Shown one piece after another: positions 17,753 through 26,298 of a DNA stretch of 64,000 nt (position 1 is its first letter; each line of letters starts with the position of its first letter). The position numbers were made by a program, and so were the translations under genes. The notes beneath the pieces were generated by a model that ran no database searches, had not been told where the DNA came from, and was given only the letters and a program-made list of their open reading frames with translations. Source of the stretch: a virus; IMG/VR virus record IMGVR_UViG_3300037808_000992, positions 1-64,000 of that record, one strand, 5' to 3'.

Positions 17753-19930
17753 ATGAGTTTATTAGAAAAAGCTTTCGGCAAAGTACTTATACCTTCTATG
17801 GAGGAGACCTACGCCATCAATAAGGCGGGTCCTATAGATGGGTCTCCTGTTAAGGGACCCCCGAAAGCGATGATGTGGGATCCAATGAGTTTAGTTTACT
17901 CGTTGGGTTATAAAGATCGTCGAAGTAACGTGACTTACGACACACTTCGGCTGATTTCCAATCAGTTAGGTGTCATCGCAGCAATCATTAATACTCGCGT
18001 TAACCAAGTGGCTACCTTTGCCGTACCTTATAGACGCAACCGAAATATTGGTTTTGAGATTAAGCATAAAGATAAAGACCATAAACTCACTGATTCAGAG
18101 AAAAAGTTTATTCTTGAGTTAGAGTTGTTTATGGCGAACTGCGGAAGTCCTAAAAAGAACAAATACGTTTCTCGCAAACGAGATGATTTTGAGCTTTTTA
18201 CTCGCAAGGTCATTCGAGATCGGATGATATTTGACCAGTTATGCTTTGAGGTTGTTCCTGATAGGCGAGGGGTTCCGTTCGAGTTTGTGGCTGTAGATGC
18301 TTCGACTATGCGTATTGCTGCTGCAATTGACGCTAAGTCTATGAAGTACTTTGACAAGCATAAGAGTAGCGGTGAAAAACAGTTTTTAGAGGAGTATGGG
18401 AGCGCAAACCTTACTCAGTTCCCGAGTATTCTAAAAGACAAACTGGGCGATGCTGCTTATTGCCAGATTTGGAACGGATCTATTGTTCGGGCCTTTACGC
18501 AGGACGAGTTGGCTTTCTGTATTTCTAATCCTCGTACCGATATCCGTGTTAACGGTTACGGTCTTTCAGAGTTAGAGCAGTTGGTTAATGTTATTACGTC
18601 TCAATTGTGGGCTGAGGAATACAACCGTAACTTCTTTAAGCAGGGCGCTGCCCCCAAAGGGTTACTGAATATTCGAGGGGATAACATCGCCCCTGAACAA
18701 CTTGAAGCGTTTCGTAGAGAGTGGGTTGCAAATGTGTCTGGCGCTGCTAATGCATGGCGCACTCCTATTTTGCAGAGTGAAGAAGTCCAATATCTTAATA
18801 TGCAGGGCTCCAACTTGGACATGGAGTTCAGTCGGTGGCTTGAATACTTAATCAAAGTAATTTGTGCTTGCTACTTAATTGCCCCGGAAGAGATTGGTTT
18901 TTATCTAACACCGGGCGGTATGCAACAGCCCATGTTCGATTCGAACAACGAGTGGAAACTTAAAGCTTCGAAAGATAGGGGTCTTCGTCCTTTACTACGT
19001 TTCTATGCATCGTCTCTTAATAAAAACGTAATTGATCATATAGATGACCACTTCTATCTAGACTTTGTTGGGTTGGATGAGCTTACGGAACGAGAGCGCA
19101 TTGAACTTCACCAAAGTCAGGTGCAGTTTTTCCGAACTATTAATGAGGTTCGTAAAGATGAGGATCTACCTCCGATAGATGATGGTGATATTGTTATGAA
19201 TCCTGTTTATCTGCAGAAACTTCAAATGGAGCACGCTTGGAAAGTTGAAGCTCAAACTCTTAAGGATCAGAAAAAGGCTCAAGAAGAGCAGATGAAGATT
19301 CAGAAAGAGCAGCACAAACAACAAATGATTGCTCAGAAACAGCAGATGGTTTCTCAGAAGAAACAAGAGAAGCAACAAGAGAAGCAAGTTAAGCAACAGG
19401 AAGAGGCTCAGAAACAGCAGATGGATATGCAGCAACAACAGGTTGCGATGCAACAACAGCAGTTAGGGGGAGAAGCACCACCTGAAGGAGCACCACCTGA
19501 AGGAGCACCACCTGAAGGAGCACCACCTGAAGGAGCACCACCTGAAGGAGCACCACCTGAAGGAGCACCACCTGAAGGAGAGGGTACCCCTTCAAATGAA
19601 GAGTTAGCTGCCGTTGCTCAACAAATGGGTGCAACACCTGAGGAAGTTAAGGGTGCGGCCAAAGAGACGGGAATACCCGCTGAAGCCGCTGAAAAGATCG
19701 AAGAGCAAGTAGAAACCCCTGAAGGAGAAGAGACTGCTGAAGTTAGTGAAGAGCAGGTAGAAACTCCCGAAGGTGAGGAAACCACAGAAGAGAGTGAGGC
19801 AGTTGGAGAAGACGTATCTCCTAAGGAATTACAGGAGTTTATTAATTCTTTGCCCCCCGAATCTTTTAGACGTAATGTAAGACCGGTGGAAAAGAGCATC
19901 GGGTACACTGAGGAAGATGACGATGAGTAA
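17753..19930 (+). CDS. Portal protein
   Basis: 725 residues. Residues about 60-420 carry typical portal features: [20 protein letters not shown] helix, an [14 protein letters not shown] helix with [32 protein letters not shown], then [16 protein letters not shown] and the long segment leading to [10 protein letters not shown]. It would form the dodecameric ring at the head vertex through which DNA passes and to which the neck attaches. The N-terminus ([11 protein letters not shown]) and C-terminus (VEKSIGY) bear KS/KA motifs. Residues about 495-570 are a Gln-rich coiled coil, followed by seven APPE-type repeats and an acidic tail, a long extension compared with usual portals. It overlaps the next gene. 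Confidence 0.9.
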   Translation: MSLLEKAFGKVLIPSMEETYAINKAGPIDGSPVKGPPKAMMWDPMSLVYSLGYKDRRSNVTYDTLRLISNQLGVIAAIINTRVNQVATFAVPYRRNRNIGFEIKHKDKDHKLTDSEKKFILELELFMANCGSPKKNKYVSRKRDDFELFTRKVIRDRMIFDQLCFEVVPDRRGVPFEFVAVDASTMRIAAAIDAKSMKYFDKHKSSGEKQFLEEYGSANLTQFPSILKDKLGDAAYCQIWNGSIVRAFTQDELAFCISNPRTDIRVNGYGLSELEQLVNVITSQLWAEEYNRNFFKQGAAPKGLLNIRGDNIAPEQLEAFRREWVANVSGAANAWRTPILQSEEVQYLNMQGSNLDMEFSRWLEYLIKVICACYLIAPEEIGFYLTPGGMQQPMFDSNNEWKLKASKDRGLRPLLRFYASSLNKNVIDHIDDHFYLDFVGLDELTERERIELHQSQVQFFRTINEVRKDEDLPPIDDGDIVMNPVYLQKLQMEHAWKVEAQTLKDQKKAQEEQMKIQKEQHKQQMIAQKQQMVSQKKQEKQQEKQVKQQEEAQKQQMDMQQQQVAMQQQQLGGEAPPEGAPPEGAPPEGAPPEGAPPEGAPPEGAPPEGEGTPSNEELAAVAQQMGATPEEVKGAAKETGIPAEAAEKIEEQVETPEGEETAEVSEEQVETPEGEETTEESEAVGEDVSPKELQEFINSLPPESFRRNVRPVEKSIGYTEEDDDE
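19472..19578 (+). repeat. Seven 15-nt repeats coding GAPPE in the portal tail
   Basis: A 15-nt unit with core GCACCACCT is repeated seven times with almost perfect identity and encodes one EAPPE plus six GAPPE. The near-perfect nucleotide identity points to recent expansion. In the protein it separates the Gln-rich coiled coil from an acidic C-terminal tail, so repeat number would set the length of a flexible linker. Confidence 0.85.
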
Positions 19931-20345
19931 TTTATTTAAATCAGTTTATGGGACGTTGAATAAGTCTGATAAATCTGCAAAATCTATAAATCAAGATCCT
20001 GACGAACTAGAAGAAGGTAAGAATCCTCCTGCTGGTGTCGATGATGATGAGGATTCGGAGCCGTTATCTAAGATGGCTACGGGACCAAATTATCAAACCC
20101 AGGTAATCACAGGAAACAACCCTAACCCTAGCGCGATGGGCAAATCACAATCTCTTTTTCCAGTGATTACTCCGATTCAGAAGAGTCTAGCTCAGACTCA
20201 CGGTTATGGGGACTACACTGTAGACCACGTAGGTAAGTCATGTGGCGTATGTGGTCGTTTATCGAAAAGTTTAGAAGGTACCGTATGTGAGACTTGTGCT
20301 AAGTCTATGAACTCTGTTGCGTGGCACAAATCACACCTGGAGTAG
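19923..20345 (+). CDS. Small protein with FKS motif and four-Cys zinc finger
   Basis: The ATG at 19923 overlaps the portal stop; an ATG at 19917 is also possible. It gives 140 residues. The N-terminus is [21 protein letters not shown], the clearest copy of the recurring FKS motif. An acidic linker follows, then a C-terminal CGVCG...CETC (C107, C110, C122, C125), a zinc-finger or ribbon pattern. Coupling to the portal gene suggests equal expression and head association. It could be an internal protein or assembly partner of the portal. No family recognised. Confidence 0.65.
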   Translation: MSNLFKSVYGTLNKSDKSAKSINQDPDELEEGKNPPAGVDDDEDSEPLSKMATGPNYQTQVITGNNPNPSAMGKSQSLFPVITPIQKSLAQTHGYGDYTVDHVGKSCGVCGRLSKSLEGTVCETCAKSMNSVAWHKSHLE

Positions 20346-20348
20346 ATT

Positions 20349-22343
20349 ATGTCTTGGTCAGATGCACAATTAAGCTTCGAAGAGTTAAGTAAGGCCGAAC
20401 CGAAGAAGGGCGGCCATATTCGCGCTAAGCTAAATAGGATCTCTAGCAAAGTATTTCCGAAGAAAGAGGTTAAGGTAGCGCCTGCTACGCTAAAGACCGT
20501 GAAGGGCGCACCTGCTGCGGTAGATTCAGTTGGCAGCGTTACCCCCAGGTCTCCAGAGGTGGAAAAGAGAGAACTTAAAGCGTTCGAAACGGAATCTAAA
20601 AAGACTGCGCCTAAGGTAGTGGCTAAACCTAAACGTGAAATAACTAAGTGGACAACGGCTAAAAGAACTATGCCTAAACCTGCTCCTACCGCTGTTCCTA
20701 AACCTCCTGCCAGATCTAAGGGAAAATGGGTGTTTGTGCCGAGGAAGCAGAGGACTCATTTGAGTTGGGGTGAGGCTAACCCGATGAAACGGGGCGGCAA
20801 AATGGTGGCGGGTGATCCGAAGAACTTCGTCTCGGGCGAGGGCGTAGACCAGCATAAAATGAATGCTGCTGCTAGATCAGCAACCTTCCACGGAAGGTTA
20901 ACGACGGCTCAAAAAGCTCAATTTAAAAAGTTAGTAGATGAGGGTAAAATTGGTGGGGAGTCTGGGATTAAGTCTCGTTGGGTAGATAGTCTACAACGTG
21001 ATGAGAATTTACGTCCAGGATCTATCAGTGCGAGAACAGGAAGCGCGTGGGCGAATTTAGTAAAGCCTGGTGCTCGTGTTAAACCCGTTGCCCCTGTTAA
21101 AGAAGCTACCTCTCAACCCCCTACACCTGTTGTTAAACAAACTCCTCCTGTTACACAAGCTCCAGTTTCCGGCCTATGGGCAAGCAATCCTCCTGCGGCC
21201 ACACGCAAAGTTAGCGACGTTTGGAATGCTCTTTCTAAGGATTCGCAGAAGCTATTTAGGACCTCTAGAATTTTTAAACAGGCTTGGGCAGCAGCAAAAA
21301 AAGATCTGGGTATTAAACCGGGAACCCGTAAACCAGGCCAAGCGTGGGGCACTGTTCCTCCAGCGGATTACGGCAAGGTTGCTGCGAGAGCTTTGGAGAT
21401 GTGGAAAAAGAGGCCCGGTTTTAAGGCTGAGGGTAAAAGAGTACTTACAAAGGTTAGTAGAAAGGGCCGTCCCGTTAAAAAGACCCCAGCTAAGGCTAAA
21501 CCTAAAAGCGGCACACCTTTTAGTAGTACTGTACCGCCTAAAGTAGCCAAAGCTGGGGCGTCTTCTACGGGTTGGAAGATCGGAAATAAAGTGACGACGA
21601 TTAATGGCAAAAAGTACAGATTGTACACTAAAGGCAAGGAGACAAAGTACTTTCCTTTAAAGCAGGCCACACCTAAACCTGAAGGCGACACACCTTTTAG
21701 TAGTAGTGGTCGCCCATCCGCGCCAAAAATTGATCGTACACCGCCTCCCGTAGTACGCCCTAAACTAATCACCCATAATGGCAGGCAGGCTATGAAAATG
21801 CCTGATGGATCGATTCGTAGTACGGACGGAAAAACGGAGTTGGAAGCTGCTCCCGCAAAGAAATCAATAGGAGAAAGTGACTTGAAGAAATCAATGGGCG
21901 TCCCGTTTGCACGGGCTAATACTAAAATTCCGTTAAACTCTCCTATGTCGAAGTACCGTAATCCTTCGTTTAGGTCGCAGAAGCAACGAGAGTCTAATTA
22001 TAAGGTCCATCCTGAACCATGGATGCCTCCGAATGCCATTTTCCGTCGTTACGCAAACGGTCAGTTAGATTTTGATTATGCGCGTAGCAAAGTAATTGAG
22101 AATCTCATGCGTCTTAAGAATGGCGTTCACCTAAATCAGGTGGAGACAGCTACTTTAGCAGCGATTATTCCTGGCATGAGTAATTTAATGCCTAAGGAAA
22201 TGGCAGGCACTCTTGTGCGTCTTGCCCCTGAAGAGGTTTTAAAGCTTCAATTGTTGGTCGGCGCAAAGACTAAAGAGATGTTGAACTGGAATGCTGGATT
22301 AGGTGGAGGCTCCGTACCTATGCGGTCGGTGACTTTATCTTAG
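20349..22343 (+). CDS. Lys/Pro-rich putative internal virion protein
   Basis: 664 residues with GGAG before the ATG. Mostly Lys-, Pro- and Ala-rich, with two folded-looking parts: about 140-240 (LSWGEANPMKRGGKMVAG and following) and the last 130 residues (WMPPNAIFRRYANG to LKLQLLVGAKTKEML). The phrase TPFSS is duplicated in the middle. KS motifs appear at the start (EELSKAEPKK) and near residue 505-515 (KKSIGESDLKKSMG). It ends in TAG, and the next gene starts at the immediately following codon in the same frame, so readthrough would make an 885-residue fusion. Not recognised; context suggests head cargo. Confidence 0.6.
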   Translation: MSWSDAQLSFEELSKAEPKKGGHIRAKLNRISSKVFPKKEVKVAPATLKTVKGAPAAVDSVGSVTPRSPEVEKRELKAFETESKKTAPKVVAKPKREITKWTTAKRTMPKPAPTAVPKPPARSKGKWVFVPRKQRTHLSWGEANPMKRGGKMVAGDPKNFVSGEGVDQHKMNAAARSATFHGRLTTAQKAQFKKLVDEGKIGGESGIKSRWVDSLQRDENLRPGSISARTGSAWANLVKPGARVKPVAPVKEATSQPPTPVVKQTPPVTQAPVSGLWASNPPAATRKVSDVWNALSKDSQKLFRTSRIFKQAWAAAKKDLGIKPGTRKPGQAWGTVPPADYGKVAARALEMWKKRPGFKAEGKRVLTKVSRKGRPVKKTPAKAKPKSGTPFSSTVPPKVAKAGASSTGWKIGNKVTTINGKKYRLYTKGKETKYFPLKQATPKPEGDTPFSSSGRPSAPKIDRTPPPVVRPKLITHNGRQAMKMPDGSIRSTDGKTELEAAPAKKSIGESDLKKSMGVPFARANTKIPLNSPMSKYRNPSFRSQKQRESNYKVHPEPWMPPNAIFRRYANGQLDFDYARSKVIENLMRLKNGVHLNQVETATLAAIIPGMSNLMPKEMAGTLVRLAPEEVLKLQLLVGAKTKEMLNWNAGLGGGSVPMRSVTLS

Positions 22344-23006
22344 ATGCATCATTTTGTTCTAGAGGATATTTTTAAAGGTATCCGAAGTACCGGAGAAGGG
22401 GCAGGTGCGCCTTTCTTCCAAGGTAAAAAAGGACAAGCCAAAGGGCAGTTTGGTGGTCAGTTTACAGGATCCACAGGTAAAGAATGGGGGCCTCGTGGAG
22501 GTCACATTAAAGAGATTAGCGCGTCCACTGGTAAGCCTATTTATTATAAGCAGTGGGAAGGCGGGGCTCATAAGCCTGTAGTTACACAACCCCATGAAGG
22601 TGGTTCTTCTGAGGGTTATTCTGTTTACAGCCCTTCATCGGATCATGTAATTGGCCGGACATCGAGTGGTAAACCTATCCACGCTATGTCGGGGACGAAC
22701 AATACTCGCAAGTATCAATGGGACGATCATCGGGACGCAAGCCACGCTCACTTTTCATTGATGCACTATCTAATGAATTTAATAAATGAACGACGCAAAC
22801 ACGGTCATAGCATAAAGGGTTTGTTTAATTTAATAGACGCCCACTCTAAATTCGCTAGACACCACAAGGAACAGGCGCTTAAAGATCTTCTGCACGGAAA
22901 ACAGAAAGGTTTATCTGAAGAAGATTTAAGTGCGCGGAAGAAAGAGAGCGGCTTGTTTGGTCACGGAACTAAAAAGAAGAGCAGCAAAGGAAAATCTGAT
23001 GAGTAA
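22344..23006 (+). CDS. Gly/Lys-rich hypothetical protein
   Basis: 220 residues whose ATG directly follows the TAG of the previous gene in the same frame; no ribosome binding site is visible, so translation must be by reinitiation, coupling or readthrough. It starts MHHFVLEDIFKGIRSTG, a variant of the FKS-type motif. Then a Gly-rich region (FQGKKGQAKGQFGGQFTG) and a His-rich helical region (HDRDASHAHF-like, residues about 125-185). The C-terminus is basic. Not recognised. It overlaps the next gene by 8 bases. Confidence 0.6.
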   Translation: MHHFVLEDIFKGIRSTGEGAGAPFFQGKKGQAKGQFGGQFTGSTGKEWGPRGGHIKEISASTGKPIYYKQWEGGAHKPVVTQPHEGGSSEGYSVYSPSSDHVIGRTSSGKPIHAMSGTNNTRKYQWDDHRDASHAHFSLMHYLMNLINERRKHGHSIKGLFNLIDAHSKFARHHKEQALKDLLHGKQKGLSEEDLSARKKESGLFGHGTKKKSSKGKSDE

Positions 23007-24738
23007 CTGGTACAGCACACTAGATGTCTTAGATGAGTTACAAGGGTTAGAGTTGCCCCCCTCAAACGACTCGGAGTGGTTTAAGTCATTAGATGTTTTG
23101 GATAACTTTGACTTATATAAAGCTGATAAAAAGACTGAGGAATTCCGTAAGAGGGCCTTGTCAAGAGCCAGCAAGGAGCAAACTGCTGGGGCTGCTAGAA
23201 AGGGATTTTATAGCGCAAGCGGCCCGTTTAAAGCTATAACAGGAGAGCAGTTAACCCGTTCCCACTGGAACAGCATCAGCGGCGCTGATCGGATGAAATG
23301 GGGGGATGTATCAAGGGGTTATCGACGTTTCCACAAGACATCTGCCGGTCAATCTACAACTCGCGGTATGCGTCCCAAAGATTGGAAAAATATTAAAGAA
23401 GCTAATGTTGGTGCCGCCGGTATGCCTGAGTGGATGATGCTTATACCGGCGTTGCTGTCGGGAGGGGCACGGGGTCGCCAAACACCATCGCAGAAAGTCA
23501 GGTATCACGATAAGTCATCGGGCACCTCGTTACGTATGAAAGCAACGGGTAAAGAAACAGTAAAAGTAAATCCCCAAAGACAGCTTGAGGCACCTAAAGG
23601 GCGTGCGACTAAAACAAAACCAGGGGGTAGGCAAAAAGCAGATATTAAGATCCCATCTAAGCAAAATCCGGGGGAGGGTCTGCGTGAGTTTTGGCAAAGA
23701 AGATCAGCCGCCAAGCAGCGCCAGTCAGTGGAAGCAGGTAAGCGTGGGCGACGAGTTCCGGGGGAGAGTGTAGACGCATCTACAGTATCCCAAAAAGGAC
23801 CCGGATGGGCGGAGAGAATGTATGCTAGGGGTAAAGAAGGTGTTGCAAAATGGCGTGCGAAGGGCAAAACAGCACCTTTAAAACCTGGGTCTGCGCTAAG
23901 AGGGGCTACAACAGGAACTCTGGCGGAAGCTATGCGGTCAGCGACGAGTCTTACCCCTGAAAAAGGTTTTGTGTGGGATAAAAAAAGTGGGAAGTATGTC
24001 AAGTACGAACCATCCTTTGCGAGGCGCTTGCTTGGAGGACCCACTGCAGGTACGCCTGGAGTAATTCCAGAGTCTGAACTCGGCCCCCGTAAGCATTTAA
24101 AACGCATAGGTTATTTACCAGGAACCAAAGAGCCTGTTTATTTAAATGAAAAAACAGGGAAGGTGTGGAGTTCACAACCGAAAGGGGGAGCAATTGGTTG
24201 GTCTTCTCTTAAGGAGTATAAAGAGCAGTACGGTTTAGATCCAAAAAGTCAGAAAGGTTTGAAAAAATGGGCGAAGCACGGAGAGCCCAAAGAAACCACG
24301 ATCTCTCCGGGGCATAAAGCCCCTGCTGTTTCAGATTCTAATCTAGTTTCTATTAAGGTACCTCACCACCTTTGGAAACAGCAGGCTGGTTCTCAACACG
24401 CAACGCTTCCAAAAATGGTACCCGGTCATTTTGATGAAGCGCAGGGCAAGTATGTGACACGCGGAAAAGGAACCACTAAGAGGTTTGATACAAAAACTAG
24501 TACGTGGAGTACGATTAAACCTACATGGAAAACTGGGAGCAAAGCAGCGGAAGTTACGGATCCAAGGTCCTCGCATGTTCGTGGTAAGGGTGGCGGAAAG
24601 CAGAGAGTTATGATGCCCATGACTTATAATATTAGCTCTGGAAAATTAACTTATTCAGGGGGCCAGTACGACGGTAAAACAAGTAAGCAAGTAATGAGTA
24701 CTGTTTATAAACCTAAGCAACCGAAGAAGACTGAGTAA
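22999..24738 (+). CDS. Lys-rich putative internal virion protein
   Basis: 579 residues from ATG 22999, chosen over a 22930 start because AAAGGA precedes it at normal spacing and the overlap with the previous gene shrinks to 8 bases. The N-terminus duplicates the phrase STLDVLDEL / KSLDVLDNF and includes EWFKSLDVLDNFDLYKAD. The rest is Lys/Arg/Gly-rich with short folded-looking stretches, for example LLGGPTAGTPGVIPESELGP and the C-terminal MPMTYNISSGKLTYSGGQYDG. No enzyme motif. Composition and context fit a DNA- or portal-associated head protein. Confidence 0.6.
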   Translation: MSNWYSTLDVLDELQGLELPPSNDSEWFKSLDVLDNFDLYKADKKTEEFRKRALSRASKEQTAGAARKGFYSASGPFKAITGEQLTRSHWNSISGADRMKWGDVSRGYRRFHKTSAGQSTTRGMRPKDWKNIKEANVGAAGMPEWMMLIPALLSGGARGRQTPSQKVRYHDKSSGTSLRMKATGKETVKVNPQRQLEAPKGRATKTKPGGRQKADIKIPSKQNPGEGLREFWQRRSAAKQRQSVEAGKRGRRVPGESVDASTVSQKGPGWAERMYARGKEGVAKWRAKGKTAPLKPGSALRGATTGTLAEAMRSATSLTPEKGFVWDKKSGKYVKYEPSFARRLLGGPTAGTPGVIPESELGPRKHLKRIGYLPGTKEPVYLNEKTGKVWSSQPKGGAIGWSSLKEYKEQYGLDPKSQKGLKKWAKHGEPKETTISPGHKAPAVSDSNLVSIKVPHHLWKQQAGSQHATLPKMVPGHFDEAQGKYVTRGKGTTKRFDTKTSTWSTIKPTWKTGSKAAEVTDPRSSHVRGKGGGKQRVMMPMTYNISSGKLTYSGGQYDGKTSKQVMSTVYKPKQPKKTE

Positions 24739-24902
24739 TGAAGCACGAATCTAAATTAGGAGATCTCTCGGAGCTTAGAAAGTCTGCTCGAAGAGAACCG
24801 AACCTAACCCCTGTCCAAACAGCAGTTAAGATCCTTCTTCTAAAAAACTTACTCCCCAAAGAAGGAGTAAGTAAGCGATTGAAAAAATTAAGCAGTGAAT
24901 AG
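24738..24902 (+). CDS. Small basic hypothetical protein (54 aa)
   Basis: ATG at 24738 shares one base with the preceding TAA, and the ORF ends with TAG at 24900-24902, giving 54 residues. It is basic and helical (TPVQTAVKILLLKNLLPKEG, then SKRLKKL) and contains ELRKSARRE, another KS-type site. Its end overlaps the GTG start of the next gene by 8 bases. The chain of overlaps on both sides argues it is a real gene. Confidence 0.55.
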   Translation: MKHESKLGDLSELRKSARREPNLTPVQTAVKILLLKNLLPKEGVSKRLKKLSSE

Positions 24903-25347
24903 CCATCTCAAAGAGAGAATTCCTCAGCATATTGAGGAACTCAAAAAATCGCAGCCAATAGAAGATTACTGCACTAACTGTGGTGCATGTTGCCACGCTG
25001 GAGTCGATATTAATAAAGGGCTCCAACAGTTTAGAGTCTTAGTTAATGAACTTCCTTGTAAGCATTTAGTGTGGAAGGGAATGAAAAGTACATGCGCTGT
25101 GTATGGGGAACGACACCATAAAGCGAAATGGTGTGCAGACCTCCCTGAGATGTTAGAGAAAGGCTTAGTCCCTAGAGATTGTCCGTATGTAGAGAACTTG
25201 GAAGGGTACCGTCCAACTTTAATTTTAGAAGACGATATCTACAAAAGTATTGTCCCAGCGTTAAAAATGGCAATTTCGGATTCTACAAGTCAGCACGGAT
25301 CTGATCCTTTTAATAATTTTGATCTTAGAGATTTTTTAAAGTCTTAA
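24895..25347 (+). CDS. YkgJ-like cysteine-cluster protein
   Basis: 150 residues from a GTG start. CTNCGACC (C26, C29, C32, C33), LPCKHL (C55), CAVYGERHHKAKWC (C67, C80) and C96 match the Cys-cluster pattern of the YkgJ/UPF0153 family, thought to bind zinc or iron. The biochemical role of the family is not firmly known. The last 50 residues carry YKSIVPALKMAISDS and end in FLKS, again KS motifs. It closes the Lys-rich cargo block and is followed by the largest intergenic gap so far. Confidence 0.7.
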   Translation: MNSHLKERIPQHIEELKKSQPIEDYCTNCGACCHAGVDINKGLQQFRVLVNELPCKHLVWKGMKSTCAVYGERHHKAKWCADLPEMLEKGLVPRDCPYVENLEGYRPTLILEDDIYKSIVPALKMAISDSTSQHGSDPFNNFDLRDFLKS

Positions 25348-25366
25348 AGGGGAGCACGTGTTGTGT

Positions 25367-25394
25367 TTGACTTCAGTTACTATAAATGTATAAG
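25367..25394 (+). promoter_or_regulatory. Candidate promoter before the protease-scaffold-capsid block
   Basis: TTGACT (25367-25372), a 16-bp spacer and TATAAG (25389-25394) resemble a sigma-70-type promoter. It lies in a 169-base AT-rich non-coding gap, about 120 bases before the protease gene, where separate high expression of capsid genes would be useful. A second, weaker -10-like GATAAT is at 25456-25461. Not confirmed by any transcript evidence. Confidence 0.4.
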
Positions 25395-25446
25395 TGGTTG
25401 CCGGGTGGTTGTTACTTTGCAGTTTTTAATTTGTTTGCTAACAATC

Positions 25447-25482
25447 GCGATATAGGATAATTTTTGAAAATTGTTATGTCGC
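25447..25482 (+). promoter_or_regulatory. Nested inverted repeat upstream of the protease gene
   Basis: GCGATATA (25447-25454) pairs with TATGTCGC (25475-25482) with one G-U wobble. Inside it, AATTTT (25459-25464) pairs with AAAATT (25467-25472). The structure lies 35 bases before the ATG at 25517. It has no GC-rich stem with a T-run, so it is not a classic terminator. It could be a leader structure, a processing site or a protein-binding palindrome. Confidence 0.4.
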
Positions 25483-25516
25483 AATTTAAAAGTAAGTTGC
25501 TAAGATAGTAGGCTAG

Positions 25517-26287
25517 ATGGTCGAAGAAAATACATTTGATTTCTGGGTTCCTATCAGCAAGTCCAAGGCTGCTGACGACGGGAAGTCTCGTGTTATAGAG
25601 GGAATCGCCTCTACGGCTGATATGGATCTTCAAAACGAACGTGTAGAGCCTAACGGAATCGACTTTGATTATTTTTTAAAGCACGGCTACTTTAATTGGG
25701 ACCACAAACCCGGAGCCCAGAATAAAGTGGGTGAGCCTTTAGAGTGTAAAATTACTCCTAAGGGACTCTACGTTAAGGGTATCGTTTACAAGGGTAAGCA
25801 AGTGGCTGACGCTGTGTGGGAGCACATCAAAGCGTTAGGTAACAACCCCGACTCTCAACGGAAAATGGGATTTTCTTTACAGGGAAAAACCACTCGTCGA
25901 AACGGAAAAAACATCCTTCGGTGCTGGGTGCAGGACATCGCAATTACGACCGCCCCTATTAATTACAATACATATTTAGACATCGTTAAGTCATTAGGCG
26001 AGGTTAATTGGTGCGAGACACCTGACGCAAATGACTGCGTTTGTTGTAAATCATTTAATATGGCGCAGGGTGGCAAAGTTACCACCCCCGAGTCTCTTCA
26101 TGACGACACCACAGTCGTAACTTACAATCTTAGTGATAAGGATGAAGAAGAGAAAGAAGAAGAAAAGAAGCGAGAGAAAAAGAAAATTACTAAGAAAAGT
26201 CTTGCAACCTCAATTTCAAATAAATTAGGTTACTCAAGTCAAAGTTCAGAACTTTTGGCCGATGTGCTATTTGCACTTTCTTATTAG
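25517..26287 (+). CDS. Prohead (capsid maturation) protease
   Basis: 256 residues. NWDHKPG (H63) and KMGFSLQGKT (S120), separated by an amphipathic linker, followed by CWVQDIAITTAPIN, match the His-Ser layout of the assemblin-like prohead protease fold (U35/S78 and T4 gp21 type). Such proteases cut scaffold and head proteins during maturation. The first 165 residues form the protease; the tail is acidic then basic, ending in KKITKKSLATSISNKLG, which may be a self-cleaved scaffold-like extension. It precedes two scaffold candidates and the capsid gene, the expected order. Confidence 0.8.
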   Translation: MVEENTFDFWVPISKSKAADDGKSRVIEGIASTADMDLQNERVEPNGIDFDYFLKHGYFNWDHKPGAQNKVGEPLECKITPKGLYVKGIVYKGKQVADAVWEHIKALGNNPDSQRKMGFSLQGKTTRRNGKNILRCWVQDIAITTAPINYNTYLDIVKSLGEVNWCETPDANDCVCCKSFNMAQGGKVTTPESLHDDTTVVTYNLSDKDEEEKEEEKKREKKKITKKSLATSISNKLGYSSQSSELLADVLFALSY

Positions 26288-26298
26288 GAGATATTTAG

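Noticed and set aside
19389-19637. Portal tail repeats as a CRISPR array
   Set aside because: Units are contiguous 15-nt coding repeats without spacers and remain in the portal frame.
21070-21546. 158-residue + strand ORF inside the 20349 gene
   Set aside because: It is an alternative frame of a Pro/Lys-rich region; the Leu-rich product is typical of out-of-frame translation of such codons.
22930-22998. Earlier start for the 22999 gene
   Set aside because: It would overlap the previous gene by 77 bases without a ribosome binding site; ATG 22999 has AAAGGA at proper spacing.
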